Shown: positions 46,501-53,600 of the stretch, piece by piece | Layout of the letters: every line of letters starts with the position of its first letter | Position numbering within the stretch: the first letter of the stretch is position 1 | NCBI GenBank assembly: GCA_036504215.1 | Contig: DASXVO010000055.1 | Coordinates: 1 to 53,662 of the forward strand | Direction of reading: 5' to 3' | Length of the DNA stretch: 53,662 bases | Source: Vicinamibacterales bacterium | GTDB lineage: Bacteria > Acidobacteriota > Vicinamibacteria > Vicinamibacterales > Fen-181 | Program-made: the position numbers and the translations under genes | The notes under the pieces: model-generated | Told to the model about the DNA's origin: nothing | What the model saw: the letters and a program-made list of their open reading frames with translations, nothing else | Database searches by the model: none

Positions 46501-47097
46501 GAGGCCCTCGCGCACCTTCCGCTCGCCCATGGTCGCGAGCAGCAGGGCCATGTCCGCGTTCGCGGTGGCCATCCGGCGGCCGGCGCGGAGCGCGGTGTCG
46601 AGGGCTTCGTCCACGAGGCGCGGGACCTCGGTCTCGTCGGCGATGTCGAACCCCGGATCGAGGTCGGCTTCGAGCGGGAACTCCCGGAGCAGCGAAAAGC
46701 AGAAGGCGTCAATCGTGCTGATGGAAATGTCGCCCAGGCGATCGCGTAACACGCGCCAGCGCGCCTGGTCGCCGGCAGAGAGGTCCGCCATCTGGCGCAA
46801 CTGCTGCACGATCCGCTCGCGCATCTCGGCGGCAGCCTTTCTTGTGAACGTGATGGCCAGGATGTTGGCGGGGTCGACGCCGGCGCGCAGGAGGTTGATG
46901 TAGCGCGTCACGAGGACGCGCGTCTTGCCGGTGCCGGCCGACGCCTCGAGGACGACGTTGCGGGTGGGATCGACCGCGAAGGTCCTGGCCGCCTCGTCGC
47001 GCGCCACCATCGGATCGACGGCAGGCAGGGGCGGCGACGCGCCCGAATCGTCGTCGAAGGGCAAACGTTCCGAGGCATCAGGCCTGTTCGTCGGCAA
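43576..47097 (-). CDS. AddA/RecB-type UvrD helicase-nuclease
   Basis: A start at TTG 47097 (AAGGA eight bases upstream) gives 1173 residues and a 20-base overlap with the AddB gene; ATG 47010 is the alternative. Superfamily 1 motifs appear in order: Walker A EASAGTGKT at about 51-59, AITFTRKAAAEM, VLVDEFQDTSHAQW, IFIVGDRKQSIYAFR, and late VTRARERLYLSG. The C-terminal PD-(D/E)XK nuclease has GTLVHRLF, GSIDCL and VVEIKTG followed by RQLDLY. With AddB it should unwind and trim double-strand ends for RecA-dependent repair. No Chi-like site can be named. Confidence 0.92.
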   Translation of the reverse strand: MPTNRPDASERLPFDDDSGASPPLPAVDPMVARDEAARTFAVDPTRNVVLEASAGTGKTRVLVTRYINLLRAGVDPANILAITFTRKAAAEMRERIVQQLRQMADLSAGDQARWRVLRDRLGDISISTIDAFCFSLLREFPLEADLDPGFDIADETEVPRLVDEALDTALRAGRRMATANADMALLLATMGERKVREGLAALLDRRLVVGRSIRRFLGQTSGPAPEVAFERVARRLRDLLSRGDGGLDAFLADAPVDHVGYPLLAADLRALVAGRPAAPRAVLDRVSRYFLKDDGGARSRPANAYRKAQCPTPAAWARHSRAVALMAPEVSEAMSVFQRDLNVAMVRAVERLFRIARHRYQRALDTQAALDFAAGLERALGLLARMDEFAQSRYRLEARYHHVLVDEFQDTSHAQWRLVARLIESWGEGIGVTQDAPLQPSIFIVGDRKQSIYAFRDADVRLLRRARRYIEALRPSGRVRRSIARSFRSTPALLAFTNDLFGGMDRPAARADAFRYRVSDRFPLDATPAASTDALGLVLASSATQAAESIASEVQQLLDQGVVRNRQSGIARQATPGDIAILFRSRQSHRDIEAALEARGIPTYVYKGLGFFDADEVKDIVALLRYLADPASDLRAAAFLRSRVVRLSDQALRRLGPGFALRLMTDEDDSLAADLGPEDARVLGRTRESVRGWLAHVDRLTPAEVLDRVLDEAGYAFELRGPRLVQARENLKKVRALTRRLQNRGYATLGRIADHFERLSAGDESNAAVDALDAVNLMTVHAAKGLEFPIVFLVNVGRGTGSHGDPITVVPAGPQGLPIVSVAGSLDEAEEALRDRDREETKRLLYVAVTRARERLYLSGVLKAGRFAPGRGSLAEDLPASLRDVLTAAASLGPDAEIEWRPEGGGVHRFRVCASTGGAIAAPTPAAEASPAVRGAARDTDFAPLLDVTGTRHVAAAASAMCGNDEVTGADAAYEPAAPTGHIAAVLVGTLVHRLFQWYPRSCAVDETELTERATRLLADQELENPDERRGTVEEAVRVFVAFRQRPDVTLLLDSANCLYEVPFSLCMSAAVDAPLPAAEGTAERRIDSQPTAGQSVSREDRAPGEGGTVARTTIIRGSIDCLACHLDEGRITVVEIKTGRPKSWHERQLDLYVTAVRAMYPGMLVEGRLIYG

Positions 47098-50000
47098 CGA
47101 CGTAGTCCTTTCGGCAGACCGACGCGAATGCACACGTGCTGCACAGCCACTGCGTGGCGGGTTGCGGCGGGAACTCGCCCCGCTCGATCCGATCGATGGC
47201 GCCGATAAGCCGCGCCTGACCGTCGGCCAGCGACTCCGCCGCGCCCGGTCCCGCTTCGACGACCGCGCGAACCGGCTTGCGCTCGCCGAACGCCATGTAG
47301 GACGCCTCGGCAATCTCCCACCGACCGCCTCGCGTCCTCTCCAACTGCTGCTGGACACAGATGGCGTAGATCGGCAACTGGACCGAACGGCCCGCATCCG
47401 GCATCTTGCCTATCTTGTAGTCGATCACGCGGAACCGGCCGTCGGCGAACAGGTCCACGCGGTCCGCCTTCCCCCGCAAGCGGACGCGCCTGACCGTGTC
47501 GCCGTTGGCGATCGAGAACAGGCCATCCAGCGTGTATTCGAGGAGGCGCTCGCGCACCGGTTCCGGCCGCGCCGCCTCGGCCGCCAGCACGATCTCGCCG
47601 AGCCCGGCCGCGGCAACCGATCCAAGAAGCCGTAAGCGCTCGAGCGCGGCCTCGCCCTTCGGCAGCGTGCTCAACTGCCGCTCGGCGATCGAGGCAAACA
47701 GCCCGCGTGCCTGGTCGAGCACGGTCACCGTGATCGGTCCTCCGCCCGCCGCCTGCCATTCGGTGAAGAAGGCGCGAAGCACTTCGTGGACGAAGCGTCC
47801 TCGCACCTTCGGCGACATCGAGGATTCATCCGCCACGTCCTCCGGCAGGCGAAGGACCGTTGCGGCGAAGTACTTGAACGGGCAGTCGAGGTACCGGTCG
47901 ATCGCCGTGACCGTGTACACGGGCAGCGGACCCGGGCCGGCGGCGCCGTGGAACGACGCGTCGGTCCCGGGTGAACGCGACAGGCGCAGAGTCAGCCAGT
48001 CGGACGGGTCGCCCTCGAGGACCGCGGTGTCGATCGGATCCGAGGTGATCGCTTCGTCCACGAACACCCGCGCCGACGACTCCTCGACGCGAACGACGGA
48101 AACATCGGCGCCGTCCAGTTCTTCGAGCAGCGCCGACGGGTTGACGATCGAATCGTCCTCGAGCGTAAAGGTGGAGACGAACACCGACGCGGACGGCAGA
48201 CACAGCAGATCGACGAACGCCGCGCGGACGGCGGCGAGTCGCGCGGCATCGGACGGCCACCCGAGCTCGGCGAGCAGGAATGCCGGATAGAAGATGTTGC
48301 GCGCGGACGGCTCGGGCCAATCGCCCTCGGCCAGGCCAACGAGGTGGACGGTGTCGAAGTCGCCGTAGCGTGCGGCCTGCGCGTCGGCGAACTGCACGCC
48401 GGCCGTACCGCGCCGCGGTGAGAAGGTCTCGGCCTCGAGCCACCGCCGCACGGCGGCCGCAACGTCAGCAAGGCGAGCGGGCGGATCGTCGTGCGCCAGC
48501 GCCGCAGCCCTCAGGGTCTCGAGCACCGCGATCACCGCCCCGCGCGCACGCAGGTGCCGCTGACGAATCATCTCGTCCGGCAGGTCGAAGTGTTCGTGCG
48601 AACGGAGGAACGCCAGGACGGTGGTCAGGTGCGCCGAGACCGGCGCCACCGACATCAGCGGCGCGAGTTCGGCAGCGACCCGCGCCGCCGCGCGCGCGCC
48701 CGCCGCGCCGTCGCCCGCCCAGGTCTCGGCCAGCCGTGCGAGCGCCTCTGGGTCGCCGAGATACCCCAGGTCGCCCAGCGCCCGGTCGAGCGCTGCGATC
48801 TCTGCGGGTGCCACGGGCGAGACGCCCGTGCCACTCGTGCCTTGGAGCAGCCGGGGCGAGACGCCCGTGCCACTCGTGCCTTGGAGCAGCCGGGGCGAGA
48901 CGCCCGTGCCACTCGTGCCTTGGAGCAGCCGGGACGAGACGCCCGTGCCACTCGTGCCTTGGAGCAGCCGGGACGAGACGCCCGTGCCACTCGTGCCTTG
49001 GAGCAGCCGGGACGAGACGCCCGTGTCTGGCCGATCGGCGAAATGCGGTGACTTCAGCAGCGCCACGAGCGCCGTCCGTCCGAACCGCGACTCGACCAGC
49101 GCGAAGATGAGATCGAGAAGGCCTGCAAACGGCTCGGCGGCCAGCGGGAGCGCATCCGCCGCCTGAAACTCGATCCGTGCGTGCTCGAAGACGATGGCCG
49201 CGAGGTAGACGTACGGCAGGGGGCGCTTGAAGACGATCGCCGTACGATCGAGCGGCGCGGGCGCCAGGACTCCGGACTGTGCCCGCCGGTCGCACTTGAT
49301 GCGGCGCGCGATCGCCCGCAGTTCTTCCTCCCGATCCCGGCTGCGGAAGAACCGCACGTCCGATTCCCGCGGCGCCACCAGAACCGGCCGCGGACACGCC
49401 GCGCCCATGGCTTCTTCCTCCAGCTCCGGCAGGAGATCGCGGAGCCGGTCATGGAGCCCGGCAGCGAGCTCAGCCTCGGTTGCCACGATGTCCACGGCCT
49501 CGAGGTGCGGCAGCCGCGTGAGAAGATCGAAATCGGCCGGGTGCAGGCCACCAGACGGTTCGCTGATCCGGTCGCCGATCGTCACCACGACATGACGGTA
49601 GAGCGCCACGTCGCGCGACTCGAGCAGACGCCGCCGCAGGCTCGATTCGTCGAGTGCGCCGGAGGCCGCCACCCGGCGCTCGAAGGCGCGGAACGCGGCC
49701 ACCAGGAAGCGCGTCTGGCGGAGCAGACGTTCGGCTCCGCGGTCGATGTCCGCGCGTGGCTCGAGGTCTTCGACGACAATCCGTTCGAAGGTCTCGATCG
49801 TGCGCTGCTGGCGGGCGAGCGCATCGTAGAAGGCGAGCATCTCGGCCACGAGGCCGGGCCGCACGCGGAACGGTGGGACGACACCCGCCTCGACCGTCTC
49901 GCGGGCGGCGGCACCGAGCAGCACCTCGCGTTCGATTGGCGACAGCCATGGGTCCCGCCAGCCCGCGCGTTCGTACAACCTCCGGTACCATTCATCGCGC

Positions 50001-50239
50001 GTCACCAGGTCCGGCAGCACGAGCGACCACACCACGCCCTGCTCACACGCGGCTGCCGAAGGCGGCGACGCGAAGGCCAGCCGTTCGAGCGTATGGCGCA
50101 GTTGCTGCGCTGCCGCTCGCGACGGCACCAGCACCGCGCAGTCCCGGGCGCGAAGTGCCGCGCCCACCAGCGATCCCACGGCGCGCGGGACCGCCCGCAG
50201 ATCGGGCGCCCGAAGCAGCCTGACGGAGCGTGGCGTCAT
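47078..50239 (-). CDS. AddB-like nuclease subunit with in-frame 39-bp repeat array
   Basis: ATG 50239 overlaps the upstream stop by one base (TGATG) and gives 1053 residues. The N-terminus (AVLVPSRAAAQQLRHTLERL) is the helicase-like fold without an intact Walker A, as in the inactivated AddB type. The C-terminal nuclease shows YLDCPFKYF, the GRFVHEVLRAFF helix, RVIDYKIGK with PIYA, and CSTCAFASVC, giving the four cysteines of the AddB iron-sulfur staple. Between LLKSPHFADRPD and IAALDRALGDL, about 70 residues are a 13-residue tandem repeat (see repeat). The frame stays open, so the protein may still fold, but the insertion could disrupt it. Confidence 0.9.
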   Translation of the reverse strand: MTPRSVRLLRAPDLRAVPRAVGSLVGAALRARDCAVLVPSRAAAQQLRHTLERLAFASPPSAAACEQGVVWSLVLPDLVTRDEWYRRLYERAGWRDPWLSPIEREVLLGAAARETVEAGVVPPFRVRPGLVAEMLAFYDALARQQRTIETFERIVVEDLEPRADIDRGAERLLRQTRFLVAAFRAFERRVAASGALDESSLRRRLLESRDVALYRHVVVTIGDRISEPSGGLHPADFDLLTRLPHLEAVDIVATEAELAAGLHDRLRDLLPELEEEAMGAACPRPVLVAPRESDVRFFRSRDREEELRAIARRIKCDRRAQSGVLAPAPLDRTAIVFKRPLPYVYLAAIVFEHARIEFQAADALPLAAEPFAGLLDLIFALVESRFGRTALVALLKSPHFADRPDTGVSSRLLQGTSGTGVSSRLLQGTSGTGVSSRLLQGTSGTGVSPRLLQGTSGTGVSPRLLQGTSGTGVSPVAPAEIAALDRALGDLGYLGDPEALARLAETWAGDGAAGARAAARVAAELAPLMSVAPVSAHLTTVLAFLRSHEHFDLPDEMIRQRHLRARGAVIAVLETLRAAALAHDDPPARLADVAAAVRRWLEAETFSPRRGTAGVQFADAQAARYGDFDTVHLVGLAEGDWPEPSARNIFYPAFLLAELGWPSDAARLAAVRAAFVDLLCLPSASVFVSTFTLEDDSIVNPSALLEELDGADVSVVRVEESSARVFVDEAITSDPIDTAVLEGDPSDWLTLRLSRSPGTDASFHGAAGPGPLPVYTVTAIDRYLDCPFKYFAATVLRLPEDVADESSMSPKVRGRFVHEVLRAFFTEWQAAGGGPITVTVLDQARGLFASIAERQLSTLPKGEAALERLRLLGSVAAAGLGEIVLAAEAARPEPVRERLLEYTLDGLFSIANGDTVRRVRLRGKADRVDLFADGRFRVIDYKIGKMPDAGRSVQLPIYAICVQQQLERTRGGRWEIAEASYMAFGERKPVRAVVEAGPGAAESLADGQARLIGAIDRIERGEFPPQPATQWLCSTCAFASVCRKDYVVADEQA
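48812..48830. repeat. 19-nt palindrome (form A) ending the AddB array
   Basis: CACGGGCG-AGA-CGCCCGTG is a perfect 8-bp stem with a 3-base loop. It forms the last unit of the array in AddB. Form B at 52290 has the same shape with a swapped stem pair. Confidence 0.8.
48819..49026 (-). repeat. 39-bp tandem repeat, five full units plus one partial
   Basis: Units start at 48819, 48858, 48897, 48936 and 48975, with a partial copy at 49014. They are contiguous, 39 bp each, and differ mainly at one base near the unit end (GGGGC or GGGAC). In AddB they encode GTGVSSRLLQGTS or GTGVSPRLLQGTS. The near identity indicates recent expansion. Confidence 0.95.
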
Positions 50240-51633
50240 CACCGCAACTCGGGTGGACGGGAGATGGTGTCGATCTGCTTGCGGGCTTGCGCGAGCATCA
50301 TCATGGACCCGGCGGCGGCAGACGAGGCATCCCACGCCGCGGTGAGATCGGCGGTGACCGCCGCACGCTCCCGCGTCCGGGCCGCCTGCTGGCCGAGTTC
50401 CACGGCAGACAGCAGCGTCGCATGCACCGTGGACATCTCGTCCGGAGGCTTCACGAGGACGAGCTGGCGATACGCGCGCTCCAGGCGCTGCACGACGTCT
50501 GGCAACGACGCCACGGCGGGGCCGGCGAGCGCACGGATGTCCTCGAGCGTCGGGCGCAGCCGCGCGACCTGATCGATCGGGCCGGACACGACACGGCGGT
50601 ACGCGCGATAGGCTTCCGATCGGCGAACCCACTGATCGCGCATCAGCCGCAGGCGCCGGGCCGAATCGAGACGATCCTCGAGCGCGGCCAGCAGGCCGGC
50701 GACCGTCTCCTTCCTGCGCTGGCCGAGCTTCTCGTCGCGGCTCCGCACGGAGTCGATCACCCGCTCGACGCCCCGCACGTCGGCCCCGGCCGCAGCCGTT
50801 GCCGCCTTGTCGATCGCCGTCCGGGAGAGGTCACCGTAGCTCCGATCCATGCGGGCTTCCGCCTCGAGCTGTGCCCTCGCCGACGCGCGCATGTCGTGCA
50901 CCCATTGCTTCGGCAGCCGGCTGGCCGTTTCGTCGAGGACGCCGATCGCGGAACGCAGCAGGCCCATCCGCTCGGCGGGCACGTCGGACAGCCGCGCGGC
51001 GATCAGCAGCTGATCGATCGCCTGAGTCGGCGTCGGATCCGGCAACGTCGGCATCGACGGCGGCTCGATCGTCGCGACGAGGCTGACGTCGAACTGCTGC
51101 ACGCCGGCGGCCGCCTGCAACTCGGAGATCGCCTGCTCGACGAGCGCGACCATTTCGCGGATGTCCGAGGACCGGTAGCCGAAGTGATCGGCGGGCCATG
51201 CGATCAGCGTCTTTCGCACCTGCCCGGCCAACTGCAGCCGACGCGTGGGATCGTTCGTCAACGCGATCTGGTTGAGCGTCTCGGCCACCTCTCCGGTGAG
51301 CACCGCGAAGTCGGCCTCCGCGCGGGTCCGGAGGTACTGCGCGTATCGCACTGCCTCCGCGTACCGCATCGTCGTGTCCCAGTTGATCGCCGACGCGGGC
51401 AGGTTGACGAGATGCGTGCGATCCCCGCGCGGCACCCCCACGGGCATGGAGAAGACGACGCGGTCGCCAACGCGCGTGAACTCCCCCGCCGACACGAGTG
51501 CCGTGCCGTCCTTGAGGATCACCCGGAACAGCGGGACATCGTCCCCGGCGGCATCCGCCATCGCGGGCGCGATCACACCGAGGGCGACCAGCGCGAGAAG
51601 ACCAGCCCAGGTTGCCGTGCGACGCCTGTGCAT
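50239..51633 (-). CDS. Exported helical protein heading the AddBA operon
   Basis: ATG 51633 gives 464 residues with a signal peptide (about 5-28, ending MADAAG). A short beta segment (FRVILKDGTALVSAGEF) is followed by a long helical region with charged heptads (about 80-450), including repeated ALEDRLDSARRLRLMRDQW-type stretches. No enzyme motif is seen. It overlaps the AddB start, so it is translated with the repair enzymes, though its product leaves the cytoplasm. This pairing is unusual; the genes may merely share a promoter. Confidence 0.78.
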   Translation of the reverse strand: MHRRRTATWAGLLALVALGVIAPAMADAAGDDVPLFRVILKDGTALVSAGEFTRVGDRVVFSMPVGVPRGDRTHLVNLPASAINWDTTMRYAEAVRYAQYLRTRAEADFAVLTGEVAETLNQIALTNDPTRRLQLAGQVRKTLIAWPADHFGYRSSDIREMVALVEQAISELQAAAGVQQFDVSLVATIEPPSMPTLPDPTPTQAIDQLLIAARLSDVPAERMGLLRSAIGVLDETASRLPKQWVHDMRASARAQLEAEARMDRSYGDLSRTAIDKAATAAAGADVRGVERVIDSVRSRDEKLGQRRKETVAGLLAALEDRLDSARRLRLMRDQWVRRSEAYRAYRRVVSGPIDQVARLRPTLEDIRALAGPAVASLPDVVQRLERAYRQLVLVKPPDEMSTVHATLLSAVELGQQAARTRERAAVTADLTAAWDASSAAAGSMMMLAQARKQIDTISRPPELR

Positions 51634-51793
51634 TCGAGTCAAGCCTACCACTGACGGCCGAGGCCTGTGCAAAACCTGTGGATGGACAGTGAAAATCCTG
51701 TTGAGCGAACGACAGGTTCAAAGTTCTTTCCGCACGAATGCACGCGCTCTGAGGTTTCTGCGGTTGTGCACGCCGCTTCGTCACGCCTTTCGC

Positions 51794-51821
51794 TTGACGC
51801 GTACCGCCAGCAGCTTAGAAT
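51794..51821 (+). promoter_or_regulatory. Sigma-70 promoter
   Basis: TTGACG (51794-51799), a 16-base spacer and TAGAAT (51816-51821) precede the ATG at 51855 by 33 bases. It can drive the small gene and the asparaginase gene. Confidence 0.55.
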
Positions 51822-51854
51822 GACATGGCTCTGATTTGAGGCGCATTACTTCCC

Positions 51855-52073
51855 ATGATGGCTGTTCGCCGTTTCCAGGAAACCATTGGCGGTCACGTCT
51901 ACAACATCGAGGCGTCGATGGTTCGTGACGACCGCTGGCGTGCGCAGATCGCGCGCTTGCCAGGCATGCCCACCGCCCTGATGCCGTTCTACGGATCGAC
52001 GGCGGACGAGGCGGCACGTCAGCTCTGCAACTGGCTGGCGCGGGCGCATCACGTCGTCGCCACGACCGCCTGA
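51855..52073 (+). CDS. Small protein, unknown (72 aa)
   Basis: The 72-residue product has an N-terminal beta hairpin (FQETIGGHVYNIEASMV), WRAQIARLPGMP and a C-terminal helix (TADEAARQLCNWLARAHH). The pattern recalls HicB-like or DUF-type small folds, but I cannot assign one. It is downstream of a good promoter and 31 bases upstream of the asparaginase gene. Confidence 0.65.
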   Translation: MMAVRRFQETIGGHVYNIEASMVRDDRWRAQIARLPGMPTALMPFYGSTADEAARQLCNWLARAHHVVATTA

Positions 52074-52104
52074 CCTTCCAACCAGCCCCATCGGCCAGAA
52101 CCGC

Positions 52105-53331
52105 ATGATCTTCCGGACGTCGTTCAGATTCTGTCTGCTCACGCTCATCGCGTTCTTCGCCCAGGTCACCCTCGCCACGGGCGCGCCCGATCAGCACGCC
52201 ACGGCCGATGCGAGTGGCACGGCTGCACGCGGTGCGAGCGGCACGGCTGCACGCGATGCGAGTGGCACGGCCGCACGCGATGCGAGTGGCACGGCCGTCC
52301 CGGCCGTGCGCTCCCCCCCCCAGCTCCCGCGTGTCCGCCTCGTCGCGACCGGCGGCACGATCTCGAACCGCGACGGGGGCCGCTTGACCGCCGACGAGTT
52401 GATGCAGGCGATTCCCGCGCTCGGCCGTCATGTGCGTGCCGAGGCGGAGCAGTTCTCGAACGTGGCCAGCAGTCAACTCACGCTCGAGCAGTGGCTGCAG
52501 CTCGCGCGTCGGCTGAACGACGTCTTCAGGAGCGATCCCGGCTTGTCCGGCATCGTCGTCACGAGCGGCACCGACACGCTGGAGGAGCTCGCGTATTTTC
52601 TCGACCTGACCGTGCGGGACTCGCGCCCGGTGGTGGTCGTCGGATCGATGCGCAATCCGAGCACGCTCGGGTACGAGGGTGCCGCGAATCTGCTCGAGGG
52701 CTTCCGCGTGGCGGCGGAACCGACCGCACGGAACAAGGGCGTGCTCGTGGTGCTCAACGACGAGATCAACGCCGCACGGGAAGTCACCAAGACCGACGCG
52801 CTACGGCTGCAGACGTTCCAGAGCCGCGGCTACGGCGTGCTCGGCGTGGTCGATCCCGACCGCGTGGTGTTCTATCGGGACGTGGTCAAGCGGCACACGG
52901 CGAAGAGCGAGTTCGATCTCTCCGGCGTGACGGCGCTACCGCGAGTGGACATCGTGATGGTGTACCAGGGCGCGACCGGCGACATCATCAAGGCCGCGGT
53001 GGACAACGGCGCGAAGGGCATCGTCATCGCCTCGGCGGGTGCCGGGGCAACGGCGCCGACGCAATCCGACGGCATCGACTACGCGGCGTCGAAGGGCGTG
53101 TTCGTGGTGACCAGCACGCGGGCCGGCGGTGGGCGGATTGCGGCCGACCGGGTCCGACCGGCGGGCGCGGCGGCCGACGACCAGGCCCCGGCGTCCGGGC
53201 GCCGGCAGCGGAACGCGGCGTTTCTCGCGGCCGAGGACCTCACGCCGATCAAGGCGCGGATCCTGCTGATGGTGGCGCTCACGAAGACGCAGGACGGCAA
53301 GGAGATCCAGCGGATGTTCACGGAATACTAG
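52105..53331 (+). CDS. Exported L-asparaginase (type II-like)
   Basis: The 408-residue protein has a signal peptide (about 1-27), a repeat linker (about 36-70), then the asparaginase core. The nucleophilic Thr is T85 in ATGGTIS, and the second catalytic pair is T156-D157 in TSGTDTLEE. GSMR (as GSMRNPSTLGYEG) and the C-terminal SAGAGATAP are also in place. It hydrolyses asparagine (and perhaps glutamine) outside the cytoplasm. The linker is built of ASGTAARD units and ends at a palindrome, so it was probably made by repeat growth after the signal cleavage site, a place where extra residues do no harm. Confidence 0.92.
   Translation: MIFRTSFRFCLLTLIAFFAQVTLATGAPDQHATADASGTAARGASGTAARDASGTAARDASGTAVPAVRSPPQLPRVRLVATGGTISNRDGGRLTADELMQAIPALGRHVRAEAEQFSNVASSQLTLEQWLQLARRLNDVFRSDPGLSGIVVTSGTDTLEELAYFLDLTVRDSRPVVVVGSMRNPSTLGYEGAANLLEGFRVAAEPTARNKGVLVVLNDEINAAREVTKTDALRLQTFQSRGYGVLGVVDPDRVVFYRDVVKRHTAKSEFDLSGVTALPRVDIVMVYQGATGDIIKAAVDNGAKGIVIASAGAGATAPTQSDGIDYAASKGVFVVTSTRAGGGRIAADRVRPAGAAADDQAPASGRRQRNAAFLAAEDLTPIKARILLMVALTKTQDGKEIQRMFTEY
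52207..52308 (+). repeat. 24-bp tandem repeat ending in 19-nt palindrome (form B)
   Basis: Units start at 52207, 52231, 52255 and 52279. Each encodes ASGTAARD or close to it. The last unit runs into CACGGCCG-TCC-CGGCCGTG (52290-52308), an 8-bp stem with a 3-base loop. Confidence 0.9.
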
Positions 53332-53334
53332 AAG

Positions 53335-53440
53335 AAGTCGGAACTGACGCTGTCAGTCGGTGCCGCATGTCAGTCGGGGCTGACGATGCTGGTCGGAGCC
53401 AGACGTCAGTCGGGGCTGACGGTTTCAGCCGGGCTGTCCG
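53335..53440 (+). repeat. GTCAG...CTGAC hairpin cluster after asparaginase gene
   Basis: GTCAGTCGGGGCTGAC occurs exactly twice (53369-53384 and 53405-53420), with diverged relatives before and after (GTCGGAACTGAC, GTCGGAGCCAGAC, TTTCAGCCGGGCTG). Each unit can form a 5-6 bp stem. One base away from the complement at 31229-31244. Confidence 0.75.
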
Positions 53441-53445
53441 TGTCT

Positions 53446-53475
53446 TTGACGAACACGGGTTGGCTGGGCTAATAT
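53446..53475 (+). promoter_or_regulatory. Sigma-70 promoter of tRNA-Ala
   Basis: TTGACG (53446-53451), an 18-base spacer and TAATAT (53470-53475) lie 20 bases before the tRNA. Spacing is right for a stable-RNA promoter. Confidence 0.65.
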
Positions 53476-53495
53476 TGATAGTTCCCACCCGCAGT

Positions 53496-53571
53496 GGGCC
53501 TGTAGCGCAGTTGGGAGCGCGCCTGAATGGCATTCAGGAGGTCACCGGTTCGATCCCGGTCAGGTCCACCA
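53496..53571 (+). tRNA. tRNA-Ala(GGC)
   Basis: The 76-base cloverleaf has acceptor stem GGGCCTG/CAGGTCC (one G-T pair) and D arm GCGC/GCGC. The anticodon stem CCTGA/TCAGG encloses loop ATGGCAT, whose anticodon GGC is alanine. The T arm is ACCGG/CCGGT with loop TTCGATC, followed by an encoded CCA. Confidence 0.95.
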
Positions 53572-53600
53572 ACCTTCGCTCTTGGCTGCACGCGAAGGTT
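53571..53600 (+). terminator. Hairpin after tRNA-Ala
   Basis: AACCTTCGC (from the last base of CCA) pairs with GCGAAGGTT at 53592-53600 over a 12-base loop. There is no T-run, so it may be a processing or partial terminator signal. Confidence 0.5.

Noticed and set aside
48819-49026. Possible CRISPR array
   Set aside because: Units are contiguous with no spacers, lie in frame inside a gene, and no cas genes are near.
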